A DNA stretch of 58,917 nucleotides from Vicinamibacterales bacterium (GTDB lineage Bacteria; Acidobacteriota; Vicinamibacteria; Vicinamibacterales; JAKQTR01). This document shows, piece after piece, positions 15,289 through 24,292 of this stretch. Position 1 is the first letter of the stretch; each line of letters starts with the position of its first letter. Location: assembly GCA_025456345.1 (NCBI GenBank), contig JALOKU010000010.1:1-58917 (forward strand). The letters are read 5' to 3'. The position numbers were made by a program, and so were the translations under genes. The notes below the pieces were generated by a model. It was not told the DNA's origin and did no database searches. It saw nothing but the letters and a program-made list of their open reading frames with translations.

Positions 15289-17372
15289 ACGTGACGCTCG
15301 AGACGCCGCTCCTGTCGCTCAAGGGCGTGGGCCCGAAGCGCGGGGCGGACCTCGCGCAGGCAGGCCTGCGGTCTGTCGGAGACCTGCTCGCGCGGTTTCC
15401 GCTCCGGTATGAAGACCGCGCGCGGTTCCGCGAGATGGCAGGGGTGCGGCCGGGGGAGACGGTGACGGTGGCCGGAACGGTCGTCTCCTGCGGGATGCGC
15501 CTGACCAGGCGGGCGGGCTTCAAGCTGTTCGAAGCGGTCGTGCGGGACCCGTCCGGTGCCATCAAGGCGATCTGGCTGAACCAGCCGTTCATGGCCAATG
15601 TCGTCGCGCGGGGGACCGACATCATTCTGTACGGGCCCGCCGATCGTCGCGACACCGGGCCGCTGCAGATCACCAATCCGCAGTACGAGCTGCCGGGCCG
15701 GCGGGAGCGTGACGCCATCCACACGGGCCGCATCGTGCCGATCTACGAGAAGGCCGGGTGCGCCACGTGCCGCGTGCAGCGGGCGCTCGTGTACGACGTG
15801 GTGCAGCAGCTGCCCGGGGATGCGGCCGACGTGCTGCCGGCGTGGCTGCGCGCCGAGATGAGCCTTCCCGATTGGCGGACGGCGGTTGCCGAGGCGCATT
15901 TCCCTCCCGCCGGCGCGCCGCTCGACCTGTTGAATGCGTTTCGCACTCCGGCACAGGTGCGCGTCATCCTCGAAGAGTTCCTGCTGTTCCAGGTCGGGCT
16001 GGGGCTCAGGCGCAGGTCCGCCGCCGCGGAGCGGAAGCCCCTCGTCCCCGTCATCGACGACCGCGTCCGCGCCGCGGCGCGGGCGGCGCTGCCGTTCTCG
16101 CTGACCGGAGCGCAGCGGCTGGCCCTCAAAGACGTTGTCGGCGACATGGCGCGGCCGGCGCCGATGCAGCGGCTGCTGCAGGGCGATGTCGGCGCGGGCA
16201 AGACGATCGTGGCGCTGCTGGCGGCCGTGGTCGCGATGGAGAACGGCCTGCAGGTCGCCTTCATGGCGCCGACCGAGATCCTCGCCGAGCAGCATCACCA
16301 GACGATCAGGCGGCTGCTGGCGGCGCGCCCGTATGAGGTGGCGCTGCTGACGGGCTCCACAGGCGGCGCCGACCGCCGCCGGGTGCTGGACGCCCTCGCG
16401 TCGGGCCGCGTCCAGCTCGTGGTGGGCACCCATGCCCTGGTGCAGGAGGCCGTCGCGTTCGCGCGCCTCGGCCTGGTTGTGGTCGACGAGCAGCACCGCT
16501 TCGGCGTGATGCAGCGGGCCGTGCTGACGCGCAAGGGCTGGAACCCCGACGTGCTGGTGATGACCGCGACGCCGATCCCACGGACGCTCGCCCTGACGCT
16601 GTACGGCGACCTCGACGTGTCGGTGATCCGAGAACTGCCGCCCGGGCGGACGCCGATCGAGACGCGGGCGATTCCCCAGTCGCGCCGCGACGAGGCCCAT
16701 GCCTTGGTGCGGCGTGAACTCGACGCCGGGCGCCAGGCGTACATCGTCTATCCGCTGGTGGAGGAGTCGTCGAAAGTCGACGTGCGGGCCGCCACCGAGA
16801 TGGCCGATCACCTGGCGTCGGAGGTCTTCCCCGAGTACCGCCTCGCGCTGCTGCACGGCCGGCTGCGCCCGGAGGAAAAGGACCGAGTGATGCGGGCGTT
16901 CGCGGCCGGCGAGGTGCAGGTCCTCGTGTCCACCACCGTGATCGAGGTGGGCATCGACGTGCCGAACGCCACCGTCATGGTGATCGAGCACGCCGAACGG
17001 TTCGGCCTGGCCCAGCTCCACCAGCTGAGAGGCCGCGTCGGCCGGGGCGTGCAGCCGTCGGCCTGCGTGCTGCTTTACCAGGAGCCGGCCGGGGAGACCG
17101 GAGCGGCACGGCTTCGCGCGCTGGTGGAGACCACCGACGGCTTCGTCCTCGCGGAGCGGGACCTCGAGCTGCGCGGGCCGGGCGACGTGTTCGGCACCAG
17201 GCAGTCGGGGATGCCGACGTTGCGCTCTGGCGACCTGGTGCGCGATCGGGGGATCATGGAGCAGGCCCGCCGGCTCGCGGACCTGGCGCTCGACCGCGAG
17301 CCCGAGGGCGCGCTGGTGGCCGAGGCCCGGCGGAGCTGGTCCGGCCGCTTCGGCCTGGCCTCGGTTGGATGA
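15285..17372 (+). CDS. recG: ATP-dependent DNA helicase RecG
   Basis: A 695-residue RecG with a short N-terminal HhH-like piece (LSLKGVGPKRGADLAQAGL), an OB-fold wedge domain (about 60-150, VTVAGTVVSCGMR), and a superfamily 2 motor with Walker A GDVGAGKT (about residue 300), the DEQHRFG box (about 400), TATPIPRTLALT, the motif VSTTVIEVGIDVPNA and the C-terminal QLHQLRGRVGRG. RecG remodels stalled replication forks and branch-migrates Holliday junctions. The GTG start overlaps the upstream gene by 4 bp. The length agrees with the family (about 690). Confidence 0.96.
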   Translation: MNVTLETPLLSLKGVGPKRGADLAQAGLRSVGDLLARFPLRYEDRARFREMAGVRPGETVTVAGTVVSCGMRLTRRAGFKLFEAVVRDPSGAIKAIWLNQPFMANVVARGTDIILYGPADRRDTGPLQITNPQYELPGRRERDAIHTGRIVPIYEKAGCATCRVQRALVYDVVQQLPGDAADVLPAWLRAEMSLPDWRTAVAEAHFPPAGAPLDLLNAFRTPAQVRVILEEFLLFQVGLGLRRRSAAAERKPLVPVIDDRVRAAARAALPFSLTGAQRLALKDVVGDMARPAPMQRLLQGDVGAGKTIVALLAAVVAMENGLQVAFMAPTEILAEQHHQTIRRLLAARPYEVALLTGSTGGADRRRVLDALASGRVQLVVGTHALVQEAVAFARLGLVVVDEQHRFGVMQRAVLTRKGWNPDVLVMTATPIPRTLALTLYGDLDVSVIRELPPGRTPIETRAIPQSRRDEAHALVRRELDAGRQAYIVYPLVEESSKVDVRAATEMADHLASEVFPEYRLALLHGRLRPEEKDRVMRAFAAGEVQVLVSTTVIEVGIDVPNATVMVIEHAERFGLAQLHQLRGRVGRGVQPSACVLLYQEPAGETGAARLRALVETTDGFVLAERDLELRGPGDVFGTRQSGMPTLRSGDLVRDRGIMEQARRLADLALDREPEGALVAEARRSWSGRFGLASVG

Positions 17373-17414
17373 GTGCGGGAGGGGCCGGCTGGCGGCCCGT
17401 GAGCGGGAGACGCG

Positions 17415-17990
17415 ATGCGCGTGATAGCCGGCGAGCATAAGGGGCGGCGCCTCGCGGCTCCGACGTGGCCGGGGCTCCGGCCGACGTCCGACCGGCTCAA
17501 GGAAACCGTCTTCGCCATCCTGGCCCCGCGGATGGCGGGGGCGCGCGTGCTGGACGGCTTTGCCGGCACGGGGGCGCTGGGCATCGAGGCGCTGAGCCGG
17601 GGCGCCGCGAGCGTCGTGTTCATCGAGCTCGACAGCCGCGCCGCCGGGCTCGTCGAGCGCAACCTCGCGCACTGCCGCATCGCGGACGGCTATGTTATGA
17701 TCCGCGCCGAGTTCACGCGCGCGCTGCGCCAGCTGCCCGCCGATCGGCGGTTCGACCTCGCCCTGCTGGACCCCCCGTACGACCTTGGCGATCTGGCCTC
17801 GATGGTCGAGGCGGCCGCGGATCGCATGGCCCCGGGCGGGGTCCTGGCGCTGGAGCACGCGTCGCGCCGCGAGGCCCCGGCCCGTGCCGGGGGCTTTGCG
17901 GCGGTCCGGCAGGTGAAGGCCGGCGGCAGCACCGTGACGTTCTACCGCGAGGCGCCCGAGGAGGCGCCGGCGGTGGAGGAGGTTTCATGA
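17415..17990 (+). CDS. rsmD: 16S rRNA (guanine966-N2)-methyltransferase
   Basis: A 191-residue methyltransferase with the family start MRVIAGEHKGRRL, the conserved RPTSDRLKETVFAIL segment, the SAM site LDGFAGTGALGIEALSRGA (about 46-64) and the N-methyltransferase motif LLDPPYD (about residues 116-122). It modifies G966 of 16S rRNA in the assembling small subunit using SAM. The stop overlaps the coaD start (ATGA). rsmD-coaD is a widely conserved gene pair, which supports both calls. Confidence 0.95.
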   Translation: MRVIAGEHKGRRLAAPTWPGLRPTSDRLKETVFAILAPRMAGARVLDGFAGTGALGIEALSRGAASVVFIELDSRAAGLVERNLAHCRIADGYVMIRAEFTRALRQLPADRRFDLALLDPPYDLGDLASMVEAAADRMAPGGVLALEHASRREAPARAGGFAAVRQVKAGGSTVTFYREAPEEAPAVEEVS

Positions 17991-18484
17991 GCACGGCCCG
18001 CGAGCGGGTGGCGGTCTACCCCGGGTCGTTCGATCCGCTGACGAACGGCCATGTCGACATCATCCTGCGCGGGGCGCGGCTGTTTGACCGCATCGTCGTC
18101 GCGATCCTGCGGAACGCGGAGAAGCACCCGCTGTTCACGCCGGAGGAGCGCCTGGCGATGGCGCGCGACGTGTTCCGCGAGCACGCCAACGTCGACGTGG
18201 ACGCCTTCGACGGTCTGCTGGTCGACTACGCCAGCCGGCGGAAGGCCTCGGTGATCGTGCGCGGGCTGCGGGCGGTGTCGGACTTCGAGTTCGAGTTGCA
18301 GATGGCGTTGATGAACCGCCGTTTAGGCCCGGATATCGAAACGGTGTTCATGATGCCGGCCGAGCAGTACACCTACGTCAGCTCGAGGCTGATCAAGGAA
18401 GTCTTCGCCCTCGGCGGGCCGGTTGCCGGCCTGGTCCCGGAGGTGGTGGAGGAGCACCTGCGGGAGAAGCGGGCGAAAAACTAG
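17987..18484 (+). CDS. coaD: Phosphopantetheine adenylyltransferase
   Basis: A 165-residue nucleotidyltransferase with the TxGH-type motif in YPGSFDPLTNGHVDII (about residues 10-25), RGLRAVSDFEFELQMA (about 88-103) and the C-terminal YVSSRLIKEVFALGG. It transfers AMP from ATP to 4'-phosphopantetheine, the penultimate step of coenzyme A synthesis. The length matches the usual 160-165 residues. Its ATG overlaps the rsmD stop and has an upstream GGAGGAGG ribosome site. A TATATT hexamer right after its stop (18487-18492) may be the -10 box for the downstream aminotransferase. Confidence 0.96.
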   Translation: MSTARERVAVYPGSFDPLTNGHVDIILRGARLFDRIVVAILRNAEKHPLFTPEERLAMARDVFREHANVDVDAFDGLLVDYASRRKASVIVRGLRAVSDFEFELQMALMNRRLGPDIETVFMMPAEQYTYVSSRLIKEVFALGGPVAGLVPEVVEEHLREKRAKN

Positions 18485-18559
18485 GCTATATTTGAGCCGA
18501 TCGTGCCCGGGGCCCGGTGCAGCCCGATCCCGCCGCCATCCGCACCGACTGGAGTCACC

Positions 18560-19777
18560 ATGAGCGTCAGTGAACTGGCCAGTTCCATCGTTGAGTCGCC
18601 GACGCTGCGGCTGAACGAGGAAGCGCGGCTGCTGCGGGAGCGCGGCGAGCCGGTTATTCACCTCGGCATCGGCGAGCCCAAGAACAAGACGCCCATTCCG
18701 GCGATCCTGAGCTCGGCGGCGAAGCTGAGCCAGGGGGACGTCAAGTACTGCCCGTCCGATGGCCTGCCGTCGCTCAAGAAGGCGATCATCCGCTACACCG
18801 AGGAGGCGTACGACAAGGTCGTGGCCCCCGAGAACGTGATCGTGTCGTCGGGGGCGAAGCAGGCGCTGTTCAACATCCTCTACACCATCCTGAACCCGAA
18901 AGACGAGGTGGTCATCCTCGCGCCCTACTGGGTGAGCTATCCGGAGATGGTGAAGATGGTCTATGGCGTGCCCATCGTGGTGACGCCGGAGGACGGGAGC
19001 TTCCACCCGCGCATGGCGGACATCGAGCGGGCGGTGAGTTCGTCGACCCGGGCGCTCATCGTCAACAGCCCCAACAACCCGAGTGGCGTCGTCTACCGGG
19101 AGGAGTTCATCGCCCAGATCGTGGACTTCTGCGAGCGGAAGAAGATCTACCTGATCATGGACGACATCTACCACAAGCTGGTGTTCGACGGGCGGGTGGC
19201 GCCGCCGTGCTACCGCTTCACGACGAAGGACCTCGAGGACTCGCGGCTGATCGTCGTGAACGGCATCGCGAAGCTCTACGGCATGACCGGGTTCCGCATC
19301 GGCTGGTGCGTGGCCCCGCGGAAGATCGTGACGGTGATGAACAACGTGCAGGCCCAGACCACGTCCTGCGCCTCGCCCGTGATGCAGGCCGGCGCCGAAG
19401 GCGCGCTGCTCGGCCTGCAGAGCGTGGTCGAATCGCTGCGGCTGACGATCCAGAACAACCGCGACGTCGCCATGCGGGAACTGTCGTCGTTCAACGGCGT
19501 GAAGACCTACAAGCCCGACGGGACGTTCTACTGCCTGCCGGACTTCCGGGCGTACAGCAGCAACTCGGTCGAGCTGTCCAGCTTCCTGCTGAAAAGGGCG
19601 CTGGTGGTGACCGTGCCCGGGCGCGAGTTCGGCATGGAGGGGCACCTGCGCCTGAGCTTCGCCGGCACGGTGAAGGACGTGACCGAGGGCATCGCGCGCA
19701 TCAAGTGGGCGCTCGACCCGACCTCTCCGAACGACATCTACATCGGCGACAAGCGCCTCATCAGGGACTGGGTATGA
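18560..19777 (+). CDS. PLP-dependent class I aminotransferase (aspartate aminotransferase-like)
   Basis: A 405-residue fold-type I enzyme. Visible landmarks are the substrate-side LGIGEPKN (about 35), the PLP ring contact PYWVSYPEM, NSPNNPSG (about 170-177), the Schiff-base region VNGIAKLYGMTGFRIGW with the PLP lysine in AKLYG (about residue 237), and the arginine cluster GHLRLSFAG near the C-terminus. It probably interconverts an amino acid and its 2-oxo acid with glutamate/2-oxoglutarate; the exact substrate cannot be read from sequence. The ATG at 18560 has GGAG 5 bp upstream. Its stop overlaps pckA (ATGA), so amino-acid carbon entry and gluconeogenesis may be co-expressed. Confidence 0.88.
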   Translation: MSVSELASSIVESPTLRLNEEARLLRERGEPVIHLGIGEPKNKTPIPAILSSAAKLSQGDVKYCPSDGLPSLKKAIIRYTEEAYDKVVAPENVIVSSGAKQALFNILYTILNPKDEVVILAPYWVSYPEMVKMVYGVPIVVTPEDGSFHPRMADIERAVSSSTRALIVNSPNNPSGVVYREEFIAQIVDFCERKKIYLIMDDIYHKLVFDGRVAPPCYRFTTKDLEDSRLIVVNGIAKLYGMTGFRIGWCVAPRKIVTVMNNVQAQTTSCASPVMQAGAEGALLGLQSVVESLRLTIQNNRDVAMRELSSFNGVKTYKPDGTFYCLPDFRAYSSNSVELSSFLLKRALVVTVPGREFGMEGHLRLSFAGTVKDVTEGIARIKWALDPTSPNDIYIGDKRLIRDWV

Positions 19778-21414
19778 TCAACCTGCTCGACATCAAGACG
19801 CCCGCGCAGCCGCAGGCCGCGGCGCTCAAGAGCGACTACGGGCTGGACAACCACGGCCTCTTCAACATCGGCGGGGCCTACTGGAACCTCCCGGCCGAGG
19901 CGCTGTACGAGGAGATCGTCTTCCGCAAGGAGGGCACGATCACCCGCGACGGCGCCATCGTGATGAACACCGGCAAGCACACCGCGCGGTCGGCCAACGA
20001 CAAGTTCGTGGTGCGGGAGCCCTCCACCGAGGAGCACATCTGGTGGGGGCAGTACAACCGGCCGTTCGCGCCCGACAAGTTCGACGAGCTCTACGCGCGC
20101 ATGCAGGGCTTCCTCCAGGGCCGGGACGTCTTCGTGCAGGACTGCTACGTGGGGTCCGACCCGGACTACCGGATGCCCGTGCGCATCATCACCGAGCTCG
20201 CCTGGCACAGCCTCTTCGCCCGGAACATGTTCATCACGCCGAAGACGAACGAAGAGTACCGGCGGCACGTGCCGGACTTCACGGTCATCTGCTGTCCGGC
20301 GTTCAAGGGGATCCCCCAGATCGACGGCACGCCCACGAACACGGTGATCGCGCTGAACTTCGCCCAGCGGCTCTGCATCATCGGCAACTCGGCGTACGGG
20401 GGGGAGATCAAGAAGGCGGTCTTCACCGTCATGAATTACCTGATGCCGCTCCAGGGCGTCTTCCCGATGCACTCGTCCGCCAACGTGGGCGGCGACGGCG
20501 ACGTGGCGGTGTTCTTCGGGCTGTCGGGCACGGGCAAGACGACGCTCTCGGCCGACCCGTCGCGGGGCCTCATCGGCGACGACGAGCACGGCTGGAGCGA
20601 CAACGGCGTATTCAACTTCGAGGGCGGGTGCTACGCGAAGGTCATCCAGCTGTCGGAGGCGGCCGAGCCCGAGATTTACGCCACCACGCACCGGTTCGGG
20701 ACGATTCTCGAAAATGTCGTCTTCGATCCGGTGACCCGGCTCATCGATCTCGACGACCCGGCGCTGACCGAGAACACGCGCGCGTCGTACCCGCTCGAGT
20801 TCATCGGCAACGCCGTCTCCGAGAAGCGGGCCGGCCATCCGAAGAACATCATCTTCCTCACCTGCGACGCGTCGGGCGTCATGCCGCCGATCGCCAGGCT
20901 GTCGGTGGACCAGGCCCGGTACCAGTTCATCTCGGGCTACACCTCCAAGATCGCGGGCACCGAGGTCGGCCTCGGCAAGGAGCCCGAGATCACCTTCAGC
21001 ACCTGCTTCGGCGCGCCCTTCATGGTCCATCAGCCCGATTTCTACGCCCGGCTCCTGAAGGAGAAGGTGCTGCGTTACGGCGCGGACTGCTGGCTGGTCA
21101 ATACGGGCTGGGTCGGCGGCCAGTACGGCGTCGGCAAGCGCATCAGCATCCGATACACCCGCGCGATGCTGAACGCCGCGCTCACAGGCAGGCTCAAGGA
21201 CGTGGAGTTCCATACGGACCCGGTGTTCGGGTTCCAGATGCCGAAGACCTGCCCGGACGTTCCGGATCACGTGCTCGATCCGGCGACCTCCTGGCCGAAC
21301 CGCGACCTGTACTTCCAGCGGTACCGCCAGTTGGCGGCGAGGTTCATCGACAATTTCAAGAAGTTCGACACGGCCGAGTCCCGCGAGGTGGAGAAGGCGG
21401 GGCCGAAGGTGTAG
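19774..21414 (+). CDS. pckA: Phosphoenolpyruvate carboxykinase (ATP)
   Basis: A 546-residue ATP-type PEPCK. The kinase-1a P-loop GLSGTGKTTLSADP lies near residues 248-261, followed by the kinase-2/metal motif GDDEHGW; an earlier substrate segment reads MNTGKHTARSANDKFVV and the oxaloacetate region HSLFARNMFI. The C-terminal half has the adenine-binding pattern VNTGWVGGQYGVGKRISI. It converts oxaloacetate and ATP to PEP, CO2 and ADP, the first committed step of gluconeogenesis. Its ATG overlaps the aminotransferase stop. The TAG stop is followed after three bases by a 13-copy heptanucleotide array. Confidence 0.96.
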   Translation: MINLLDIKTPAQPQAAALKSDYGLDNHGLFNIGGAYWNLPAEALYEEIVFRKEGTITRDGAIVMNTGKHTARSANDKFVVREPSTEEHIWWGQYNRPFAPDKFDELYARMQGFLQGRDVFVQDCYVGSDPDYRMPVRIITELAWHSLFARNMFITPKTNEEYRRHVPDFTVICCPAFKGIPQIDGTPTNTVIALNFAQRLCIIGNSAYGGEIKKAVFTVMNYLMPLQGVFPMHSSANVGGDGDVAVFFGLSGTGKTTLSADPSRGLIGDDEHGWSDNGVFNFEGGCYAKVIQLSEAAEPEIYATTHRFGTILENVVFDPVTRLIDLDDPALTENTRASYPLEFIGNAVSEKRAGHPKNIIFLTCDASGVMPPIARLSVDQARYQFISGYTSKIAGTEVGLGKEPEITFSTCFGAPFMVHQPDFYARLLKEKVLRYGADCWLVNTGWVGGQYGVGKRISIRYTRAMLNAALTGRLKDVEFHTDPVFGFQMPKTCPDVPDHVLDPATSWPNRDLYFQRYRQLAARFIDNFKKFDTAESREVEKAGPKV

Positions 21415-21590
21415 GGAAGAAGCAAGAAGCAAGAAGCAAGAAGCAAGAAGCAAGAAGCAAGAAGCAAGAAGCAAGAAGCAAGAAGCAAGAAGCAAGAAGC
21501 AAGAAGCTCTCCCCCCAGGTGCGTCTTGTCGCCTTCCTTCTGACAATCGTCAGTGGGCCCCTCTTGCTCCTTGATTCTTGCTTCTGACCA
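21415..21590 (+). repeat. Intergenic repeat element, copy 1 (heptanucleotide array plus inverted copy)
   Basis: Thirteen perfect copies of AAGAAGC run from 21417 to 21507, starting right after the pckA stop. They are followed by a C-rich block (CCCCCCAGGTGC), a CTGAC/GTCAG mini-hairpin, GGGCCC and an inverted heptad segment TTCTTGCTTCT (21575-21585) able to pair with the array. A second copy with the same order of parts lies at 23648-23811. The purine-rich transcript would fold back into a long A/G:U/C stem. Confidence 0.9.
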
Positions 21591-21621
21591 TCGCGGAGCC
21601 GTAAGCCATCGGAGCGTCCCC

Positions 21622-21993
21622 ATGAGCAAAGTCGTCGCCGTCATCGGCGCGTCCTCGGACCGATCGAAGTTCGGCAACAAGGCCGTCCGGGCATTCGCTC
21701 GCCAGGGCTACACGGTGGTGCCGATCCATCCCAAGGAGCAGGAGGTCGAGGGCCTCAAGGCCTACAAGTCGGTCCTCGACGTGCCAGGGCCCATCGACCT
21801 GGCCACCATGTACCTGGCCCCTGCGCTGGGCATGCGCGTCATCGAGGAAGTCGCGCAGAAGGGGATCCCGGAGGTGTGGCTGAACCCCGGGGCCGACAGC
21901 ACCGATCTCGCCGAGCGTGCGCGCGCGCTCGGCCTCCGGACGGTCGTGGCCTGCAGCATCCTCGGCGTGGGCGAGAGCCCCCACGCGCTGTAG
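21622..21993 (+). CDS. CoA-binding domain protein
   Basis: A 123-residue single-domain Rossmann protein (CoA_binding_2 type): [22 protein letters not shown] at the N-terminus is the nucleotide/CoA loop, followed by [32 protein letters not shown] and a late VWLNPGAD. Its position after repeat element copy 1 and before rho gives no functional hint. The family binds CoA or acyl-CoA in vitro, with unclear cellular roles. The start is ATG with GGAGCG 8 bp upstream, and the size equals that of stand-alone family members. Confidence 0.88.
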   Translation: MSKVVAVIGASSDRSKFGNKAVRAFARQGYTVVPIHPKEQEVEGLKAYKSVLDVPGPIDLATMYLAPALGMRVIEEVAQKGIPEVWLNPGADSTDLAERARALGLRTVVACSILGVGESPHAL

Positions 21994-22057
21994 CGAGCCA
22001 CGATGGCACTTTCCGCTGTCGCGCGCCACACCGGGCAGGGAAGGTCCGCCGGGCATA

Positions 22058-22087
22058 TTGACTCGTCTGGAACGCCTGCTCTATAGT
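22058..22087 (+). promoter_or_regulatory. rho promoter
   Basis: TTGACT (22058-22063) and TATAGT (22082-22087) are separated by 18 bp, a good sigma-70 promoter. The start would be near 22094, giving a leader of about 100 nt before the rho ATG. Confidence 0.75.
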
Positions 22088-22195
22088 AGAGAAGCCAAGT
22101 CACCCCCACGTCTGCCCGGGCGGCGGGGCCCTTCCACCCCGCAACAGTCGTACGCTTGTCTCAACCAGCCGTCACATCGTTTCGAGCCGAAACCC

Positions 22196-23647
22196 ATGCC
22201 GAATAACCACAAGCGCCAGCCACAGTCCCAGCGTGCGTCCGATGGTCAGGCCGCCCCGGCAGCCCAGACCGCCCCGGAAACCGCTGCGGCCGACACCCCG
22301 ACCCAGCCTGCCGCGCAGGCTCCCGCCCAGCCCCAGGCTGAACCCGCAAAGCCGGCGCCGCCCGTCGAGGGCCAGAAGCGCGCGGTCGAGGGGCTCGCGA
22401 TTGCCGAGCTGAAAGAGATGAGCATCCAGAAGCTCACGCAGGTCGCCAAGGACCTCAACGTGGCTGGAGCGACCGGCATGCGCAAGCAGGAGCTGATCTT
22501 CCAGATCCTCAAGGCGCAGACCGAGCAAAGCGGCTTCATCTTCTCCGAGGGCGTGCTGGAGGTGCTGCCCGACGGATTCGGCTTCCTGAGGGCGCCGGAC
22601 TACAACTACCTGCCGGGCCCGGACGACATCTACGTCTCGCCGTCCCAGATCCGGAAGTTCGACCTCCAGACGGGCGACACGGTGTCCGGCCAGATCCGGC
22701 CCCCGAAGGAAGGGGAGCGGTACTTCGCGCTCATCAAGGTGGAGGCGGTGAACTTCGAGCCGCCCGACCAGGCGCGCGACAAGCTCTTCTTCGAGAACCT
22801 CACGCCGCTCTATCCCCAGGAAGGGTTCCACCTCGAGACGGCGGCCGACAACCTGTCTGCCCGCGTCATGGACCTGATGACGCCCATCGGCAAGGGCCAG
22901 CGCGGCCTCATCGTCGCGCCGCCCCGGACGGGCAAGACGATGCTGCTGCAGAACATCGCGCAGTCGGTGGCCCAGAACCACCCCGAGACCTACCTCATCG
23001 TCCTGCTGATCGACGAGCGCCCGGAAGAGGTCACCGACATGCAGCGATCGGTGCAGGGCGAGGTGATTTCGTCGACCTTCGACGAGCCCGCCCAGCGCCA
23101 CGTCCAGGTGGCCGAAATGGTGATCGAAAAGGCCAAGCGCCTGGTCGAGCACAAGAAGGACGTGATCATCCTGCTCGACTCGATCACCCGCCTGGCCCGC
23201 GCCTACAACACCGTCATCCCCCCGTCGGGCAAGGTATTGTCGGGCGGCCTCGACTCGAACGCCCTGCAGAAGCCGAAGCGCTTCTTCGGCGCCGCGCGCA
23301 ATATCGAGGAAGGCGGATCGCTGACGATCATCTCGACCGCGCTCATCGACACCGGGTCGCGCATGGACGACGTGATCTTCGAGGAGTTCAAGGGCACGGG
23401 CAACATGGAGATCCACCTCGACCGCAAGCTGGTCGACAAGCGCGTGTTCCCGGCCATCGACATCCAGAAGAGCGGCACGCGCAAGGAAGAGCTGCTCATC
23501 CCGCGCGACGACCTGAACCGGATCTGGGTGCTGCGCAAGGTGCTCAACCCCCTGTCGCCGGTCGAGGCGATGGAGCTGCTCCTCGACAAGATGGGCAAGA
23601 CGAAGTCGAACGCGGAGTTCCTGGCGTCGATGCAGAGGATGGGGTAG
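22196..23647 (+). CDS. rho: Transcription termination factor Rho
   Basis: A 483-residue Rho. It has a Gln/Ala/Pro-rich N-terminal extension (about 1-58), the N-terminal helical domain ([18 protein letters not shown]), the RNA-binding cold-shock-like domain ([32 protein letters not shown]) and the hexameric ATPase core with Walker [11 protein letters not shown] (about 242-250), Walker [12 protein letters not shown] and the R-loop region. It terminates transcription at C-rich unstructured RNA. The ATG at 22196 has no convincing ribosome site; an upstream in-frame start is possible but would add non-conserved sequence. The TAG is followed by a 7-copy heptanucleotide array. Confidence 0.96.
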   Translation: MPNNHKRQPQSQRASDGQAAPAAQTAPETAAADTPTQPAAQAPAQPQAEPAKPAPPVEGQKRAVEGLAIAELKEMSIQKLTQVAKDLNVAGATGMRKQELIFQILKAQTEQSGFIFSEGVLEVLPDGFGFLRAPDYNYLPGPDDIYVSPSQIRKFDLQTGDTVSGQIRPPKEGERYFALIKVEAVNFEPPDQARDKLFFENLTPLYPQEGFHLETAADNLSARVMDLMTPIGKGQRGLIVAPPRTGKTMLLQNIAQSVAQNHPETYLIVLLIDERPEEVTDMQRSVQGEVISSTFDEPAQRHVQVAEMVIEKAKRLVEHKKDVIILLDSITRLARAYNTVIPPSGKVLSGGLDSNALQKPKRFFGAARNIEEGGSLTIISTALIDTGSRMDDVIFEEFKGTGNMEIHLDRKLVDKRVFPAIDIQKSGTRKEELLIPRDDLNRIWVLRKVLNPLSPVEAMELLLDKMGKTKSNAEFLASMQRMG

Positions 23648-23811
23648 GGAAGAAGCAAGAAGCAAGAAGCAAGAAGCAAGAAGCAAGAAGCAAGAAGCAC
23701 ACCCCCAGGTGCAGCTTGTGGGCTTCTGACGTCTGACAGTCGTTCGCGGGCCCTTCGGGCTACTTGCTTCTGACGAACGTCAGTTCCGCTTCTTGCTTCT
23801 GACGGTGACAA
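23648..23811 (+). repeat. Intergenic repeat element, copy 2 (heptanucleotide array plus inverted copies)
   Basis: Seven perfect AAGAAGC units (23650-23698) begin three bases after the rho stop. Then come CCCCCAGGTGC, two TTCTGAC boxes, GGGCCC, CTTGCTTCT (23763-23771), the perfect hairpin CTGACG-AA-CGTCAG and GCTTCTTGCTTCT (23788-23800), the reverse complement of nearly two heptads. Copy 1 lies at 21415-21590 in the same orientation, so the two copies bracket the CoA-binding gene and rho. Confidence 0.9.
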
Positions 23812-23830
23812 TCGAAGGGAGTGACAGAAG

Positions 23831-24055
23831 ATGGCCAAGATAACCGTACGGAAGAACGGCTCCCTGCTCGTCGAAGGCGACGATGTGACGCTGGTGGACT
23901 GGAACGGCGCGGCGTACCCGTTGCCGAAACGCCCGTTCACGCTGTGCCGGTGCGGGGCGTCCACGCGGAAGCCGTTCTGTGATGGCACGCACTCCCGGGT
24001 GGGGTTCGCCGCCGCCGAAGACGCGGTGCCAGGCTCGACGGAGCGGCCGGCCTAG
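23831..24055 (+). CDS. CDGSH iron-sulfur domain protein
   Basis: A 74-residue protein whose C-terminal half has the complete 2Fe-2S signature of the CDGSH (mitoNEET-type) fold: C-R-C-G-A-S-x3-P-F-C-D-G-T-H (about residues 39-54), giving three cysteines and one histidine as ligands. The N-terminal half is a short beta segment (AKITVRKNGSLLVEGDDVTL). Bacterial single-motif members are soluble redox or iron-sulfur proteins of uncertain role. It starts 20 bp after repeat element copy 2, with GGGAG upstream of the ATG. Confidence 0.9.
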   Translation: MAKITVRKNGSLLVEGDDVTLVDWNGAAYPLPKRPFTLCRCGASTRKPFCDGTHSRVGFAAAEDAVPGSTERPA

Positions 24056-24085
24056 CTGCGCGGCACGGACCAGAGGTTTGCTGAT

Positions 24086-24121
24086 GGCCTCCCGGCGGAG
24101 CTCAGGCTCTGCCGGGAGGCC
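24086..24121 (+). terminator. Intrinsic-terminator-like hairpin after the CDGSH gene
   Basis: GGCCTCCCGGC (24086-24096) pairs perfectly with GCCGGGAGGCC (24111-24121); the 14-nt loop itself contains GAGC/GCTC. Only a weak T-rich tail (GTTGTCGTCTT) follows. Confidence 0.65.
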
Positions 24122-24203
24122 GTTGTCGTCTTGGGGAAGGACAGCAACTCCGCTGCGGCACGCCCGGGGCCAGGGCTGTCAGGGACATGTGTTGTCGGGG
24201 ATA

Positions 24204-24232
24204 TTGACTGCGACCGCGGATCGACGTAGCCT
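24204..24232 (+). promoter_or_regulatory. Promoter of the TonB-dependent receptor gene
   Basis: TTGACT (24204-24209) and TAGCCT (24227-24232) have a 17-bp spacer, about 60 bp upstream of the receptor start. The -10 box is imperfect. Confidence 0.55.
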
Positions 24233-24292
24233 AGCGCCGAATCAGGCCCGGGTGGCCCCGTTCTCACATCGGCATTCAAGGGAGGAATGGAC

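Noticed and set aside
21417-23698. Heptanucleotide arrays considered as CRISPR
   Set aside because: Units are contiguous 7-mers with no spacers, and no cas genes are present.
24287-24292. First ATG of the TonB-dependent receptor frame as start
   Set aside because: Only 1 bp separates it from the GGAGG ribosome site; the ATG 6 bp downstream has normal spacing.
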